Positions 16,789-26,462 of a stretch of DNA of 64,000 bases are shown here, in pieces. How positions within the stretch are numbered: the stretch's first letter is position 1; every line of letters starts with the position of its first letter. The DNA lies in contig NZ_CP045423.1 of NCBI RefSeq assembly GCF_009363855.1, forward strand, positions 822,001-886,000, in the 5' to 3' direction. The DNA comes from Microvirga thermotolerans (GTDB lineage Bacteria > Pseudomonadota > Alphaproteobacteria > Rhizobiales > Beijerinckiaceae). The position numbers and the translations under genes are program-made. Under the pieces are notes generated by a model. It was not told the origin of the DNA, ran no database searches, and was given only the letters and a program-made list of their open reading frames with translations.

Positions 16789-18540
16789 TCAGGAGGACAG
16801 GCCCAGCGCCTCGCGCACCTTGCGGTCGATGCCGTAGAGATCGTCGAAGGCCTTCACCTCGCCCTTCTCGTCGACCGCGAGGGTGAAATAGGTGAGGTGG
16901 ACGGGCAGCGGGCGGCTCAGGTTGAGATAGCGCTCCCCCTTGCCGATCAGGCTCCTCAGCCGCTCCTCGGACCATTTCTCCCCGAGCACCTCCTCCGCCA
17001 GCTGGAAGGGCTGGTCCACGCGCACGCAGCCGTGGCTGAAGGCGCGCTTGCCCGCCCCGAACAGCTTCCGGTTGGGCGTGTCGTGCAGGTAGACCGCGTG
17101 CCGGTTGGGGAACATGAACTTGATGTAGCCCAGCGCGTTGCGCTCGCCCGGCGGCTGCTGGACCGTGATGCGGTTGCCCCTGCGGATGATCCTGTAGCCC
17201 TTCTTCTCGGCGTAGTAGGGGTCGCTCGCCAGCGCCGGCAGGAACTCCTTCTTCAGGATCGAGGGCGGAACGGTCCAGGACGGGTTGATCACCAGGTACT
17301 TCATGTTCTCGGAGAAGATCGGCGTCTGCGACTGCTCCTTGCCCACGATGACCCGGGTCTCGTGCACGGTCTTGCCGGCTTCCACGAGCCGCAGGCGGAA
17401 CTCCGGCACGTTGACCATGATGTGCCGCTCGCCCAGGTCGCTCGGCAGCCAGCGCCAGCGCTCCATGTTGGCGATCAGCTCGCCTTCCCGGCGGGCGAAG
17501 GAGGGGCCCGACAAAGCCGCCAGCGTCTCGGGGCCGAGGACCCCGTCGTCGGCCAGGCCCTCCTCCTTCTGGAACGCGGCGACGGCGGAGGCGAGGCGTT
17601 CGTCGTAGACGGTCCCGTCCCCTGCGGCCTTCGCCAGGTTGAGGCGGGACCGGATCGGCGGCACCCGTTCGTCCTGCATCCCGACCCGCAGGGTCGGCCC
17701 CTTCGGCACCTTCACGCTCGGCTGCGTGGGGTGGCTGGCGCGCAGCTTGGCGAGCTGCGCCTTCAGGGCCCGGTAGCCCGCGTGCGGCGGGTTGTAGGCT
17801 TCCAGCGCCGCGTCGGCATCCGTCGCGCGGGTCACCTGCGCGAGCACCTCGCCGGCCTCGGGGAGCTCGAGCCTGGGCGTGACGAGGGGCGAGATCCGCG
17901 AGGGCTCGACGCGCCCGCCGCGGGCGTCGCGGGCATAGCGGATGACGGCGGCGCTGAGCTTCAGGTCCGCCTCGGCCCACTGCGCCGGTGCGGCATCCCG
18001 GGACAGGCGCAGATCCGGCACCGGATAGTCGGCCGGGTCGAGCCCGTCCTCGTCCGCCGCCCTCAGGCGTGCGACCGCCGCCAGGGCCGCCGGGGTGAAG
18101 GCGCCGTCGCGGACCCAGGCGAGGGGCTGCTCCGCCTGCGCATAGAAGGCGGAGAGGGATTCCCGGTCGCCCTGCTTCAGGCGCAGCTCCTTCAGGAACG
18201 CGTCGGAGGCCAGGCGCGCCTCCAGCGCCATCCGCAGCCAGTCCGCCTGCGCGGCCGCGAGGGCGGGGGCAGGGTCGGGCAGCGGAATCGCGGGCAGGGG
18301 CTTCGCCGCCTCGGCGGCTTCCAGCGTCACGGGGGCGGGGGGCGGCGGCTCGGGCAGGGCGACCTCGCGGGAGGCGGGCGCCGCCATGTCTCCGAAGGAG
18401 GGCTGCGCGGGCTCGGCGACGGGAGGCAGCGGCGGCCGCGGCAGGCCCGCCTCTCCCTCCGCCGCCAGGGCGGGGAGGGGGGCCAGAGACACCGAGCCGA
18501 CCAGGCCGAGCCACAGTGTCGTCTTGCGCAGGCTAAGCAT
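16789..18540 (-). CDS. L,D-transpeptidase, YcbB/LdtD type
   Basis: 583 aa. Signal peptide at residues 1-18 (MLSLRKTTLWLGLVGSVS region), then an N-terminal scaffold, a peptidoglycan-binding-like helix (DDGVLGPETLAAL), and a C-terminal YkuD domain with the catalytic HGC in FSHGCVRVD. It forms 3-3 (mDAP-mDAP) crosslinks or attaches proteins to the wall. ATG 18540 was selected because GAGGAG lies 7 nt upstream and the signal peptide begins there; a longer frame to 18630 lacks both. It is transcribed toward the DUF882 peptidase gene. Confidence 0.92.
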   Translation of the reverse strand: MLSLRKTTLWLGLVGSVSLAPLPALAAEGEAGLPRPPLPPVAEPAQPSFGDMAAPASREVALPEPPPPAPVTLEAAEAAKPLPAIPLPDPAPALAAAQADWLRMALEARLASDAFLKELRLKQGDRESLSAFYAQAEQPLAWVRDGAFTPAALAAVARLRAADEDGLDPADYPVPDLRLSRDAAPAQWAEADLKLSAAVIRYARDARGGRVEPSRISPLVTPRLELPEAGEVLAQVTRATDADAALEAYNPPHAGYRALKAQLAKLRASHPTQPSVKVPKGPTLRVGMQDERVPPIRSRLNLAKAAGDGTVYDERLASAVAAFQKEEGLADDGVLGPETLAALSGPSFARREGELIANMERWRWLPSDLGERHIMVNVPEFRLRLVEAGKTVHETRVIVGKEQSQTPIFSENMKYLVINPSWTVPPSILKKEFLPALASDPYYAEKKGYRIIRRGNRITVQQPPGERNALGYIKFMFPNRHAVYLHDTPNRKLFGAGKRAFSHGCVRVDQPFQLAEEVLGEKWSEERLRSLIGKGERYLNLSRPLPVHLTYFTLAVDEKGEVKAFDDLYGIDRKVREALGLSS

Positions 18541-18642
18541 TCCGTTGCTCCTCGTCTTCAGGCGGACGATCCGTGATCGTCCCGTCGTTTCATCGGTCGG
18601 CGTGACGTTGCCGGCCCGCCAAGCTCTCAACGCTCGAAAGGC

Positions 18643-19689
18643 TCAAGCGGCTTCATGGTCGAGGCCGAGTTCCTTCAGTTTCCGGTAGAGGGTGGAGCGG
18701 CCGATGCCGAGGCGCCGCGAGATCGCCGACATGCGACCGCTGTAATGGGTCAGGGCGAACCGGATGGCTTCCGCCTCGAGCTCGGCGAGGGTGCGCAGCT
18801 CGCCGCCCTCGCCCACGAGCGACAGGGTGCCGGGATCGCGCAGGTCCTGGCGCGGAGGCGCGGCGTCCGGCGGGGGCGAGGCGAACGTCCTTCCCGGCCG
18901 CGGAGAGAGAGGGAGCGGGCCGCCGCCCGCGCGGGCGGCGATCTGCGGGAATTCGGCGGGCGTCAGGGCGGGGCCTTCCGCCAGGGCGACGGCGCGGAAG
19001 ACGGCGTTCTCGAGCTGGCGCAGGTTGCCGGGCCAGTCGTAGCGCCGGAGAAGGTCGAGCGCCTCCGGCGTCAGCTCCGCGACGGGCCTGCCCTCCTCGC
19101 GCGCGAAGAGCCGCATGAAGACGCGGGCCCAATCGGCCGCAAGGCCCGGCTCGGCGCGGAGCGGCCTGAGGACGATGGGCTGGATCTGGAGACGGTAGTA
19201 GAGGTCCTCGCGGAACCGGCCGCGGCGCACCTCCTCGTCGAGGGCGGCGCCCGTCGTGGCGACGATCCTCGCATCCGAGCGCGGGACGCGTCGCGTTTGC
19301 TCCCGCACGCCGAGCGCATCGCGCAGCCGCGCCTGCGCGGCGGCCGGAAGGCGCTCCGCGTCCTCGACGCACAGGGTGCCGCCGCGGGCCTCGCGCAGGC
19401 CCTTCTCGAGGGCCGCATCGCAGGCCTCCGCTCCGCCGGGCGCGCCGTCGCAGCGCAGAATCACGAAGGGCCGCCCCTTCCGCGGGCCGGTCATGTGGAT
19501 GGCGCGGGCCAGGGCGGTCGCGCCGCTTCCCGGCTCGGCGGCGATCAGCACCGGCAGCGCGCCGCGCGCGGCCTTGTCGGCGAGGCGGATCGCGCGCAGG
19601 CTCTCCGGATGCCTCACGTGCCCCGGCTCCCCCCGGCGCAGGGAGCGGATGTCATGGGCAAGGATCTCGTGGAGGGGCATGAGGGACAT
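18643..19689 (-). CDS. Degenerate NtrC-like AAA+ regulator with Fis-type HTH
   Basis: 348 aa. An AAA+ sigma-54-activator-like domain (about 25-260) precedes a Fis-type helix-turn-helix (about 305-345, SAISRRLGIGRSTLYRKLKE). RGRFREDLYYRL (156-167) and YDWPGNLRQLENAVFRA are canonical. However, the Walker A segment reads AEPGSGATALARAIH (Ala replacing the lysine), Walker B is LCVEDAERLP, and the stretch that should carry GAFTGA is missing. It probably cannot hydrolyse ATP or remodel sigma-54 holoenzyme, so a repressor or sigma-70-type regulator is inferred. No receiver domain is present. Confidence 0.85.
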   Translation of the reverse strand: MSLMPLHEILAHDIRSLRRGEPGHVRHPESLRAIRLADKAARGALPVLIAAEPGSGATALARAIHMTGPRKGRPFVILRCDGAPGGAEACDAALEKGLREARGGTLCVEDAERLPAAAQARLRDALGVREQTRRVPRSDARIVATTGAALDEEVRRGRFREDLYYRLQIQPIVLRPLRAEPGLAADWARVFMRLFAREEGRPVAELTPEALDLLRRYDWPGNLRQLENAVFRAVALAEGPALTPAEFPQIAARAGGGPLPLSPRPGRTFASPPPDAAPPRQDLRDPGTLSLVGEGGELRTLAELEAEAIRFALTHYSGRMSAISRRLGIGRSTLYRKLKELGLDHEAA

Positions 19690-19859
19690 CGGGTGGCGGG
19701 AAATGTCACGATGCTGCGCGACAAGCGTAAACCGCTCCTTAACGGGCTGGGGACGGCGGCCCGCCGTCCCCAGCCGATTCCGCCGGGCCCGTTCCGGGTT
19801 GATCCCGCGCGGCAGACCGCCAATATGGGAAGGACCCGCTCATCAACCCCGCTCCTGAG

Positions 19860-21719
19860 ATGGAAAACTCCTTGCAACGCCAGAACGCTCACTCGTCCCT
19901 CCCCATGGCCTCCGCCGACATCAGGCAGGCCGAACTCGGCGCGCTGCCGGAATGGAACCTGTCGGACCTCTACCCGGCCATGGACAGCGAGGCGTTCCGC
20001 AGCGATCTCGCCCGGGTCGAGACGGAATGCCGGGACTTCGCGGAGGCCTATCGCGGCAAGCTCGATTCGCTGGCGCGGGGCGAGAATCCCTCGACCGTTC
20101 TCGGAGAGGCCGTGAAGCGCTACGAGGCGATCGAGGACCTTCTCGGGCGGCTCATGTCCTATGCGGGCCTCGTCTATTCCGGCGACACCACCGACCCGGT
20201 GCGCGCGAAGTTCTACGGCGATACCCAGGAGCGGCTGACCGCGGCCTCGAGCGACCTGCTGTTCTTCGGGCTGGAACTCAACCGGGTCGACGACGGGGTG
20301 ATGGACAGGGCGATGGCGGAGGGGCCGCTCGCCCATTACCGCCCCTGGATCGAGGACCTCCGCAAGGACAAGCCCTACCAGCTCGACGACAGGATCGAGC
20401 AGCTCTTCCACGAGAAGTCGGTCACGGGGCGGGCGGCCTGGAACCGGCTCTTCGACGAGACCATCGCCTCCCTGCGCTTCCAGGTGCGCGGCGAGGAACT
20501 GCCCATCGAGCCGGCCCTCAACAAGCTGCAGGATCCCGACGAGAGCGTCCGCAGGGAGGCGTCGGACGCCCTCGCGAAGACCCTGAAGGCCAACCTGCGC
20601 ACCTTCACGCTCATCACCAACACGCTCGCCAAGGACAAGGAGATCTCCGACCGCTGGCGCGGCTTCGAGGACGTGGCGGATTCCCGCCACCTGGCGAACC
20701 GGGTCGAGCGCGAGGTGGTGGAGGCGCTCGTCTCCGCCGTGCGCGAGGCCTATCCGCGCCTGTCGCACCGCTACTACGCCCTGAAGGCCAGGTGGTTCGG
20801 CAAGGACCGCCTCGATCACTGGGACCGCAACGCGCCCCTGCCGAAGGTGGAGCAGCGGACGATCCGTTGGGACGAGGCGCGGGAGACCGTGCTCTCCGCC
20901 TATTCCGCCTTCTCGCCGCGCATGGCGGAGATCGCCCAGCGCTTCTTCGACGAGCGGTGGATCGACGCGCCGACCCGGCCCGGCAAGGCGCCCGGCGCCT
21001 TCGCCCATCCCACGGTGCCTTCGGCGCATCCCTACGTGCTGCTGAACTACCAGGGTAAGCCGCGGGACGTGATGACCCTCGCCCACGAGCTGGGGCACGG
21101 GGTCCATCAGGTGCTGGCCGCGCCCAACGGCGCCCTCATGGCGCCGACGCCGCTGACCCTCGCCGAGACGGCATCCGTCTTCGGCGAGATGCTGACCTTC
21201 CGCAGGCTCCTCGACCAGACCGACGATCCGGCGCAGCGCAAGGCGATGCTCGCGGCGAAGGTGGAGGACATGATCAACACGGTGGTGCGCCAGATCGCGT
21301 TCTACTCCTTCGAGCGCAAGGTCCACGTGGAGCGCCGCAACGGCGAGCTGACGGCGGAGAAGCTGTGCGACCTGTGGATGTCGGTGCAGGACGAGTCCCT
21401 CGGCCCCGCGATCCGTCTCGGCCCCGGATACGAGACCTTCTGGACCTACATCCCGCATTTCATCCACTCGCCGTTCTACGTCTACGCCTACGCCTTCGGC
21501 GACTGCCTGGTGAACTCGCTCTACGGGATCTACGAACGTTCGAGCGAGGGCTTCGTGGACCGCTACTTCGCCCTGCTCTCGGCGGGCGGCACCAAGCACT
21601 ACTCGGAGCTCCTCGCGCCCTTCGGCCTCGATGCGAAGGACCCGTCCTTCTGGCAGATCGGCCTTTCCATGATCGAGCGCCTCATCGGCGAGCTCGAAGC
21701 GATGGAAAAGGCGGCGTGA
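19860..21719 (+). CDS. pepF: Oligoendopeptidase F, M3 metallopeptidase
   Basis: 619 aa, the usual length. Zinc site HELGHGVHQ with H409 and H413, third ligand in the LAETASVFGE segment downstream, and the C-terminal FYVYAYAFGDCLVNSLY region typical of PepF. It degrades cytoplasmic oligopeptides of roughly 7-17 residues. ATG 19860 and ATG 19905 are both possible starts; neither has a strong ribosome site. Five bases separate it from the ABC1 kinase gene, so they form an operon. Confidence 0.95.
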   Translation: MENSLQRQNAHSSLPMASADIRQAELGALPEWNLSDLYPAMDSEAFRSDLARVETECRDFAEAYRGKLDSLARGENPSTVLGEAVKRYEAIEDLLGRLMSYAGLVYSGDTTDPVRAKFYGDTQERLTAASSDLLFFGLELNRVDDGVMDRAMAEGPLAHYRPWIEDLRKDKPYQLDDRIEQLFHEKSVTGRAAWNRLFDETIASLRFQVRGEELPIEPALNKLQDPDESVRREASDALAKTLKANLRTFTLITNTLAKDKEISDRWRGFEDVADSRHLANRVEREVVEALVSAVREAYPRLSHRYYALKARWFGKDRLDHWDRNAPLPKVEQRTIRWDEARETVLSAYSAFSPRMAEIAQRFFDERWIDAPTRPGKAPGAFAHPTVPSAHPYVLLNYQGKPRDVMTLAHELGHGVHQVLAAPNGALMAPTPLTLAETASVFGEMLTFRRLLDQTDDPAQRKAMLAAKVEDMINTVVRQIAFYSFERKVHVERRNGELTAEKLCDLWMSVQDESLGPAIRLGPGYETFWTYIPHFIHSPFYVYAYAFGDCLVNSLYGIYERSSEGFVDRYFALLSAGGTKHYSELLAPFGLDAKDPSFWQIGLSMIERLIGELEAMEKAA

Positions 21720-21724
21720 CGCCC

Positions 21725-23101
21725 ATGTCCGACGGTCCCGACCGCGATCCGGAAGCCAACCGCTTCGCCGCCCGCGCCGCGCGCTACGCCCGCGTCGGCG
21801 CCAACATGGGCGGCGTCGCCGCCCGCATGGCCGGGGCGCGGCTCTTCGGCCGCGACGGGGCGGACGCCTCGAACGCCGCCGCGCTCGCGCAGGCGCTCGG
21901 CGGCCTCAAGGGGCCGATCATGAAGGTGGCGCAGCTGCTCGCCACCATTCCGGACCTGATCCCGCCGGAGTACGCCGCCGAGCTGCAGAAGCTCCAGAGC
22001 GAGGCCCCGCCCATGGGCGCGGCCTTCGTGAAGCGGCGCATGCAGGCGGAGCTCGGGCCCGGGTGGCGGGATCGTTTCGGCTCCTTCGACCTCGCCCCCG
22101 CCGCGGCGGCGTCGCTCGGCCAGGTCCACCGCGCCGCCACGAAGGCGGGCGAGCCCCTCGCCTGCAAGCTGCAATATCCCGACATGCAGTCCGCCGTGGA
22201 GGCGGACCTGTCCCAGCTCGAACTCGTCTTCTCCCTCCACCGGCGCATGGGGCCTGCCATCGACACGCGGGAGATCGCCAAGGAGATCGGCGAGCGGGTG
22301 CGCGAGGAGCTGGACTACGAGCGCGAGGCGCGGCACGCGGCGCTCTACGCGGACGTGCTGTCCGGCATTCCCGAGGTGCGGGTGCCGAAGGTCCATCCGG
22401 ACCTGTCGACCCGGCGCCTTCTCTCCCTCGAATGGCTCGAAGGCGACAGGATCCTCAACCACGTGCAGGCGGACGTCGCGGTCCGCAACCGGCTCGCCGT
22501 CGCCATGTTCAAGGCGTGGTGGCATCCCTTCAGCCATGCGGCGGTGATCCACGGCGACCCGCATCTCGGCAACTACACGGTCTTCGCGCGGGACGGGGAG
22601 CCCGCCGGGATCAACCTGCTCGACTACGGCTGCATCCGGATCTTCCATCCGCGGTTCGTCGGCGGCGTGGTCGACCTCTACCGGGGGCTCCAGGCCGAGG
22701 ACCGGGATCGGATCGTCCACGCCTACGAGACCTGGGGGTTCAGGAACCTCTCCGCGGAGCTGATCGACATCCTCAACATCTGGGCGCGGTTCATCTACGG
22801 GCCGCTCCTCGACGATCGCGTCCGCACGGTGGCCGACGGGGTCAAGCCCGGCGAGTACGGCCGCCGCCAGGCCTTCGAGGTGCACAAGGCGCTCAAGGAG
22901 AAGGGGCCCGTCACGGTCCCGCGGGAATTCGTCTTCATGGACCGGGCGGCGGTCGGGCTCGGCGCCGTCTTCCTGCACCTGCGGGCGGAGCTGAACTACC
23001 ACCGGCTCTTCGAGGAGGAGATCGAGCGGTTCTCCCTCGACTCCCTGGCCGCGCGCCAGGAAACGGCGCTGGCCGCCGCCGGCCTTCCCCTGCCGCGATG
23101 A
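21725..23101 (+). CDS. ABC1/UbiB-family atypical kinase
   Basis: 458 aa. Family landmarks: KGPIMKVAQLLATIPDLIP (variant of the KxGQ segment), AAASLGQVHRA (the Ala-rich nucleotide loop), CKLQYPD with the ATP-site lysine, VIHGDPHLGNY (catalytic loop) and LLDYGCIR (metal aspartate; the usual DFG is DYG). UbiB-type proteins support ubiquinone synthesis or lipid trafficking; no ubi gene lies here and the pairing with pepF gives no direct clue. ATG 21725 follows pepF after 5 bases. Confidence 0.9.
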   Translation: MSDGPDRDPEANRFAARAARYARVGANMGGVAARMAGARLFGRDGADASNAAALAQALGGLKGPIMKVAQLLATIPDLIPPEYAAELQKLQSEAPPMGAAFVKRRMQAELGPGWRDRFGSFDLAPAAAASLGQVHRAATKAGEPLACKLQYPDMQSAVEADLSQLELVFSLHRRMGPAIDTREIAKEIGERVREELDYEREARHAALYADVLSGIPEVRVPKVHPDLSTRRLLSLEWLEGDRILNHVQADVAVRNRLAVAMFKAWWHPFSHAAVIHGDPHLGNYTVFARDGEPAGINLLDYGCIRIFHPRFVGGVVDLYRGLQAEDRDRIVHAYETWGFRNLSAELIDILNIWARFIYGPLLDDRVRTVADGVKPGEYGRRQAFEVHKALKEKGPVTVPREFVFMDRAAVGLGAVFLHLRAELNYHRLFEEEIERFSLDSLAARQETALAAAGLPLPR

Positions 23102-23179
23102 CCCGTCATGATACGTAATGCAGTTGCATGTCTCTCCGTCCCAACGTAGATGGGGCCTGACGGCACGTCAGGGGGAGCC

Positions 23180-24397
23180 ATGAGGTTCGTATTCGTCCAC
23201 CAGAATTTCCCGGGCCAGTTCGGGCGCCTCGCCCGGGCGCTCATGCGGGACGGGCACGAGGTCACGGCGCTGGGCATGGCGAAGGGCTGCCCGATCCCGG
23301 GCGTCCGCTACATTCCCTACGAGGCGGCGCCGGGGCCCGACGATGCCCCGTTCCGGAACCGCTACTCGCCCGTGGTGCCCCGCCTGCGGCGCGCCTACGG
23401 GGTGGCCCACAGGGCCCGGCAGCTGGCGGAGCAGGGTTTCAGGCCCGACGTGGTGGTGGTGAACACGGGCTGGGGGGAGAACCTCTTCCTCAAGGACGTG
23501 TGGCCCGATGCGAGGCACGTGGCCTATTTCGAGTACTACTACGCCGCCAAGGGCCAGGACCTCGACTTCGACCCCGAGTTCCCCGTGACCGACCACGAGG
23601 TCGTCTGGCGCCTGAGGGCGAAGAACGCCATGCAGCTCGGCGCCCTCGACGCGGCGGACCTCGCCGTGGCCCCGACCTTCTACCAGCGGGACACGTTCCC
23701 GGCCTATCTGCGCGACCGGATCGCCGTGATCCACGACGGGATCGACGCCCAAAACCTGAGGCCGGATTCCTCCGTCAGCCTGCGCCTGGGCCAGGACGGC
23801 CCCCGCCTGAGCCGGGACGTCCCGGTGGTGACCTATGTGACCCGGAACATCGAGCCCATGCGCGGCTCCCACGTGGTGTTCCGCAGCCTGCCGGGCCTGC
23901 TCAGGATCGACCCGCGCCTGCGGGTGGTGGTCGTCGGCGGCAAGGGCACGAGCTATTCCGGCCAGGCGCCGGGCGGCAAGACCTGGTTCGACGTGTTCCG
24001 GGAGAGGATCGACGGGGAGGTGGACTGGTCCCGCGTCCATTTCGTCGGAAACCTGCCCTACGACCAGTTCGTGAAGGTGCTCCAGGTCTCCTCCGCCCAC
24101 ATCTACATGACCTATCCCTTCGTCCTGTCCTGGTCGTCCATCGAGGCGATGGCCCTCGAATGCCGCCTGGTCGCCTCCGACACCGCGCCGGTGCGGGAGA
24201 TCGTCGAGGACGGGGTGAACGGGCGCCTGTTCGACTTCTTCGACGACAAGGCCCTGGTGGAGCGGGTGCGCGAGACCCTGGCGGACAGGGCCCGCTCCGC
24301 CGAGATGGCCCGGGAGGCCCGCCGCATCGCCCTGGAACGTTACGACTTCGAGAGCGTCTGCCTCCCGCAATGGCGGGCGTTTCTCGGGGCCGCCTGA
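23180..24397 (+). CDS. Glycosyltransferase family 4
   Basis: 405 aa GT-B enzyme. The N-terminal domain opens with MRFVFVHQNFPGQFGRLARAL (glycine-rich acceptor-side loop); the C-terminal Rossmann domain contains VTYVTRNIEPMRG and the retaining-GT signature SSIEAMALECRLVASD, with E contacts to the nucleotide sugar. It probably transfers hexoses onto a surface polysaccharide, but no other polysaccharide gene is adjacent. GGGGGAG lies just before the ATG. A 7-bp hairpin (23156-23172) abuts that ribosome site and could damp translation. Confidence 0.9.
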   Translation: MRFVFVHQNFPGQFGRLARALMRDGHEVTALGMAKGCPIPGVRYIPYEAAPGPDDAPFRNRYSPVVPRLRRAYGVAHRARQLAEQGFRPDVVVVNTGWGENLFLKDVWPDARHVAYFEYYYAAKGQDLDFDPEFPVTDHEVVWRLRAKNAMQLGALDAADLAVAPTFYQRDTFPAYLRDRIAVIHDGIDAQNLRPDSSVSLRLGQDGPRLSRDVPVVTYVTRNIEPMRGSHVVFRSLPGLLRIDPRLRVVVVGGKGTSYSGQAPGGKTWFDVFRERIDGEVDWSRVHFVGNLPYDQFVKVLQVSSAHIYMTYPFVLSWSSIEAMALECRLVASDTAPVREIVEDGVNGRLFDFFDDKALVERVRETLADRARSAEMAREARRIALERYDFESVCLPQWRAFLGAA

Positions 24398-24503
24398 GGC
24401 CATGCCCACAATTTTGGCGCCACGGCCTTCGCCAAGCGTTGCGGCGCCTCACCGCATGGGGTAAACGCAGCCAAAAGAACTGTTGCGAGACAAGGCATCG
24501 ATC

Positions 24504-24797
24504 ATGGCCGATACGAAACACGCACCCTTTGGGGGATACAGCCCGGAGATGGACGGGCCGGCTCACGAGGCGACCTACGGCGGCTTCGTCAAGTTCGTCG
24601 AGATCGCGACCGTCGTGGTGGCCTGCCACGTGCTGGCGCTCGCGGTCGGCGGCATCCACCATGCCTGGCTGACGGCGATCTTCGGGGTGATCCTCTCCCT
24701 CGCCGCCGGCGCGATCGGTGCGATCTCCCCGGCGATCGGCGTGCGCGCGCCGGCCGTGGTGGCCATCCTGCTGCTTCTGGCGCTCTTTTTCTATTGA
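24504..24797 (+). CDS. aa3-type cytochrome oxidase subunit IV-like membrane protein
   Basis: 97 aa. The N-terminal half (PEMDGPAHEATYGGFVKFVEIATVV) matches the small bacterial aa3-oxidase subunit IV family, which adds one helix to the oxidase. Here the protein is about twice the usual length, with two further hydrophobic segments (about 55-74 and 80-97), so an ancestral fusion or extension is likely. It sits 76 bases upstream of pntAA and may be co-transcribed; no cox genes are present in the window. Confidence 0.8.
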   Translation: MADTKHAPFGGYSPEMDGPAHEATYGGFVKFVEIATVVVACHVLALAVGGIHHAWLTAIFGVILSLAAGAIGAISPAIGVRAPAVVAILLLLALFFY

Positions 24798-24873
24798 CAG
24801 GACGCGAGGGGGATAAAAGTCTCCTTCGCGCAACAAGCAGGGCAGGCGTCAGGTGCCCGAGTCGGGGGGTTGC

Positions 24874-26010
24874 ATGCGGATTGCTGTTCTCTCGGAAACC
24901 GACCGGGCGGAGGCGCGCGTCGCCGCCACCCCCGAAACCGTCAAGAAGTACATATCCCTCGGAGCCGACGTCTGCGTGCAGGCGGGCGCGGGCGAGCGCG
25001 CCGGAATCTCCGACGCGGAGTTCGAGGCGGCGGGCGCCGCCGTCGCTCCCGGCGCCGCCGAGGCGGCGAAGGATGCGGACATCGTCCTGACCGTCCGCAG
25101 GCCCGAGGCCGCCGCACTGTCCCTCTTCAAGCCCGGCGCCATCCTCGTCGCGATCATGGATCCCTACGGCCAGGACGTCGCCCTCAAGGCGCTGGCCGAC
25201 GCAGGTGTCGCCGCCTTCGCCATGGAGCTGATGCCACGCATCACCCGGGCGCAGGTGATGGACGTGCTCTCCTCCCAGGCCAACCTCGCCGGCTACCGGG
25301 CGGTCATCGACGCCGCCGCGGAATACGGCCGGGCCATGCCGATGATGATGACCGCCGCCGGCACGGTGCCCGCCGCCCGCGTCTTCGTGATGGGCGCCGG
25401 CGTCGCGGGCCTCCAGGCCATCGCCACGGCCCGCCGCCTCGGCGCGGTGGTCTCGGCGACCGACGTGCGCCCCGCCGCCAAGGAGCAGGTGGAGAGCCTG
25501 GGCGCCAAGTTCGTCGCCGTCGAGGACGAGGAGTTCCGCCAGGCCGAGACCGCCGGCGGCTACGCCAAGGAAATGTCCGCCGAGTACAGGGCCAAGCAGG
25601 CGGCGCTCGTCGCCTCCCACATCGCCAAGCAGGACATCGTCATCACCACGGCCCTCATCCCGGGCCGCCCGGCGCCGAGGCTGGTGACCCGCGAGATGGT
25701 CGAATCCATGCGTCCGGGCTCGGTCGTCGTCGACCTGGCGGTGGAGCGGGGCGGAAACGTGGAGCTCGCCGAGCCGGGCAGGGTCGTGACCCACAACGGG
25801 GTGAAGATCGTCGGGCACCTCAACGTGCCGGGTCGCCTCGCGGCGACCGCCTCGAGCCTCTATGCCAGGAACCTCTACGCCTTCGTCGAAACGCTCGTCG
25901 ACAAGGCGGCGAAGACCCTGGCCGTCAAATGGGACGACGAGCTCGTGAAGGCGACCTGCCTCACCCGCGGCGGCGCGATCGTCCATCCGGCCTTCCAGCC
26001 GACAGCTTAA
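24874..26010 (+). CDS. pntAA: Proton-translocating NAD(P) transhydrogenase, alpha subunit part 1
   Basis: 378 aa soluble NAD(H)-binding domain (dI). Motifs include [42 protein letters not shown], the Rossmann loop [20 protein letters not shown], and the mobile-loop area EYRAKQAAL. With PntAB and PntB it uses the proton gradient to drive hydride transfer from NADH to NADP+. ATG 24874 follows GGGGGG; a GTG at 24853 is a weaker alternative. Split alpha subunits (AA/AB) are usual in alphaproteobacteria. Confidence 0.97.
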   Translation: MRIAVLSETDRAEARVAATPETVKKYISLGADVCVQAGAGERAGISDAEFEAAGAAVAPGAAEAAKDADIVLTVRRPEAAALSLFKPGAILVAIMDPYGQDVALKALADAGVAAFAMELMPRITRAQVMDVLSSQANLAGYRAVIDAAAEYGRAMPMMMTAAGTVPAARVFVMGAGVAGLQAIATARRLGAVVSATDVRPAAKEQVESLGAKFVAVEDEEFRQAETAGGYAKEMSAEYRAKQAALVASHIAKQDIVITTALIPGRPAPRLVTREMVESMRPGSVVVDLAVERGGNVELAEPGRVVTHNGVKIVGHLNVPGRLAATASSLYARNLYAFVETLVDKAAKTLAVKWDDELVKATCLTRGGAIVHPAFQPTA

Positions 26011-26020
26011 GGGGCAAGCC

Positions 26021-26458
26021 ATGGCTGTACTCACACCCGAACAGGCGGTCGAACAGTCCCGGGCGGCGGCCGCGGCCGCCCAGCGCGCCGCCGAGACCGC
26101 GCAGGCCATCGCGGATCAGGTCGCGGCGGCCGCCAGCGTCGCGACGCACGGGGCGGTCGATCCCACCGTGTTCCGGCTGGCGATCTTCGTCCTCGCCATC
26201 TTCGTCGGCTACTACGTGGTCTGGTCGGTGACGCCCGCGCTCCACACGCCGCTCATGTCGGTGACGAACGCGATCTCCTCGGTCATCGTGGTCGGCGCGG
26301 TCCTCGCCGTCGGCGTCAACGTGGCCCCGGCCCTCGGGGACGGGCCGGTCTGGGCGCGGGCGCTCGGCTTCATCGCCCTCGTGCTCGCTTCCATCAACAT
26401 CTTCGGCGGCTTCCTGGTGACCCAGCGCATGCTCGCCATGTACCGCAAGAAGGGTTGA
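26021..26458 (+). CDS. pntAB: NAD(P) transhydrogenase, alpha subunit part 2
   Basis: 145 aa. An Ala-rich N-terminal helix (residues 8-45) leads to three to four membrane segments (about 53-72, 80-103, 113-135) ending in [20 protein letters not shown], the family hallmark. It forms part of the membrane channel domain dII. It lies 10 bases after pntAA and 4 bases before pntB. Confidence 0.97.
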   Translation: MAVLTPEQAVEQSRAAAAAAQRAAETAQAIADQVAAAASVATHGAVDPTVFRLAIFVLAIFVGYYVVWSVTPALHTPLMSVTNAISSVIVVGAVLAVGVNVAPALGDGPVWARALGFIALVLASINIFGGFLVTQRMLAMYRKKG

Positions 26459-26462
26459 GGCG

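Noticed and set aside
24794..24816. TTGACA at the 3' end of the subunit IV-like gene as a pntAA promoter
   Set aside because: The nearest -10-like TAAAAG is only 14 bases away; operon read-through is more likely.
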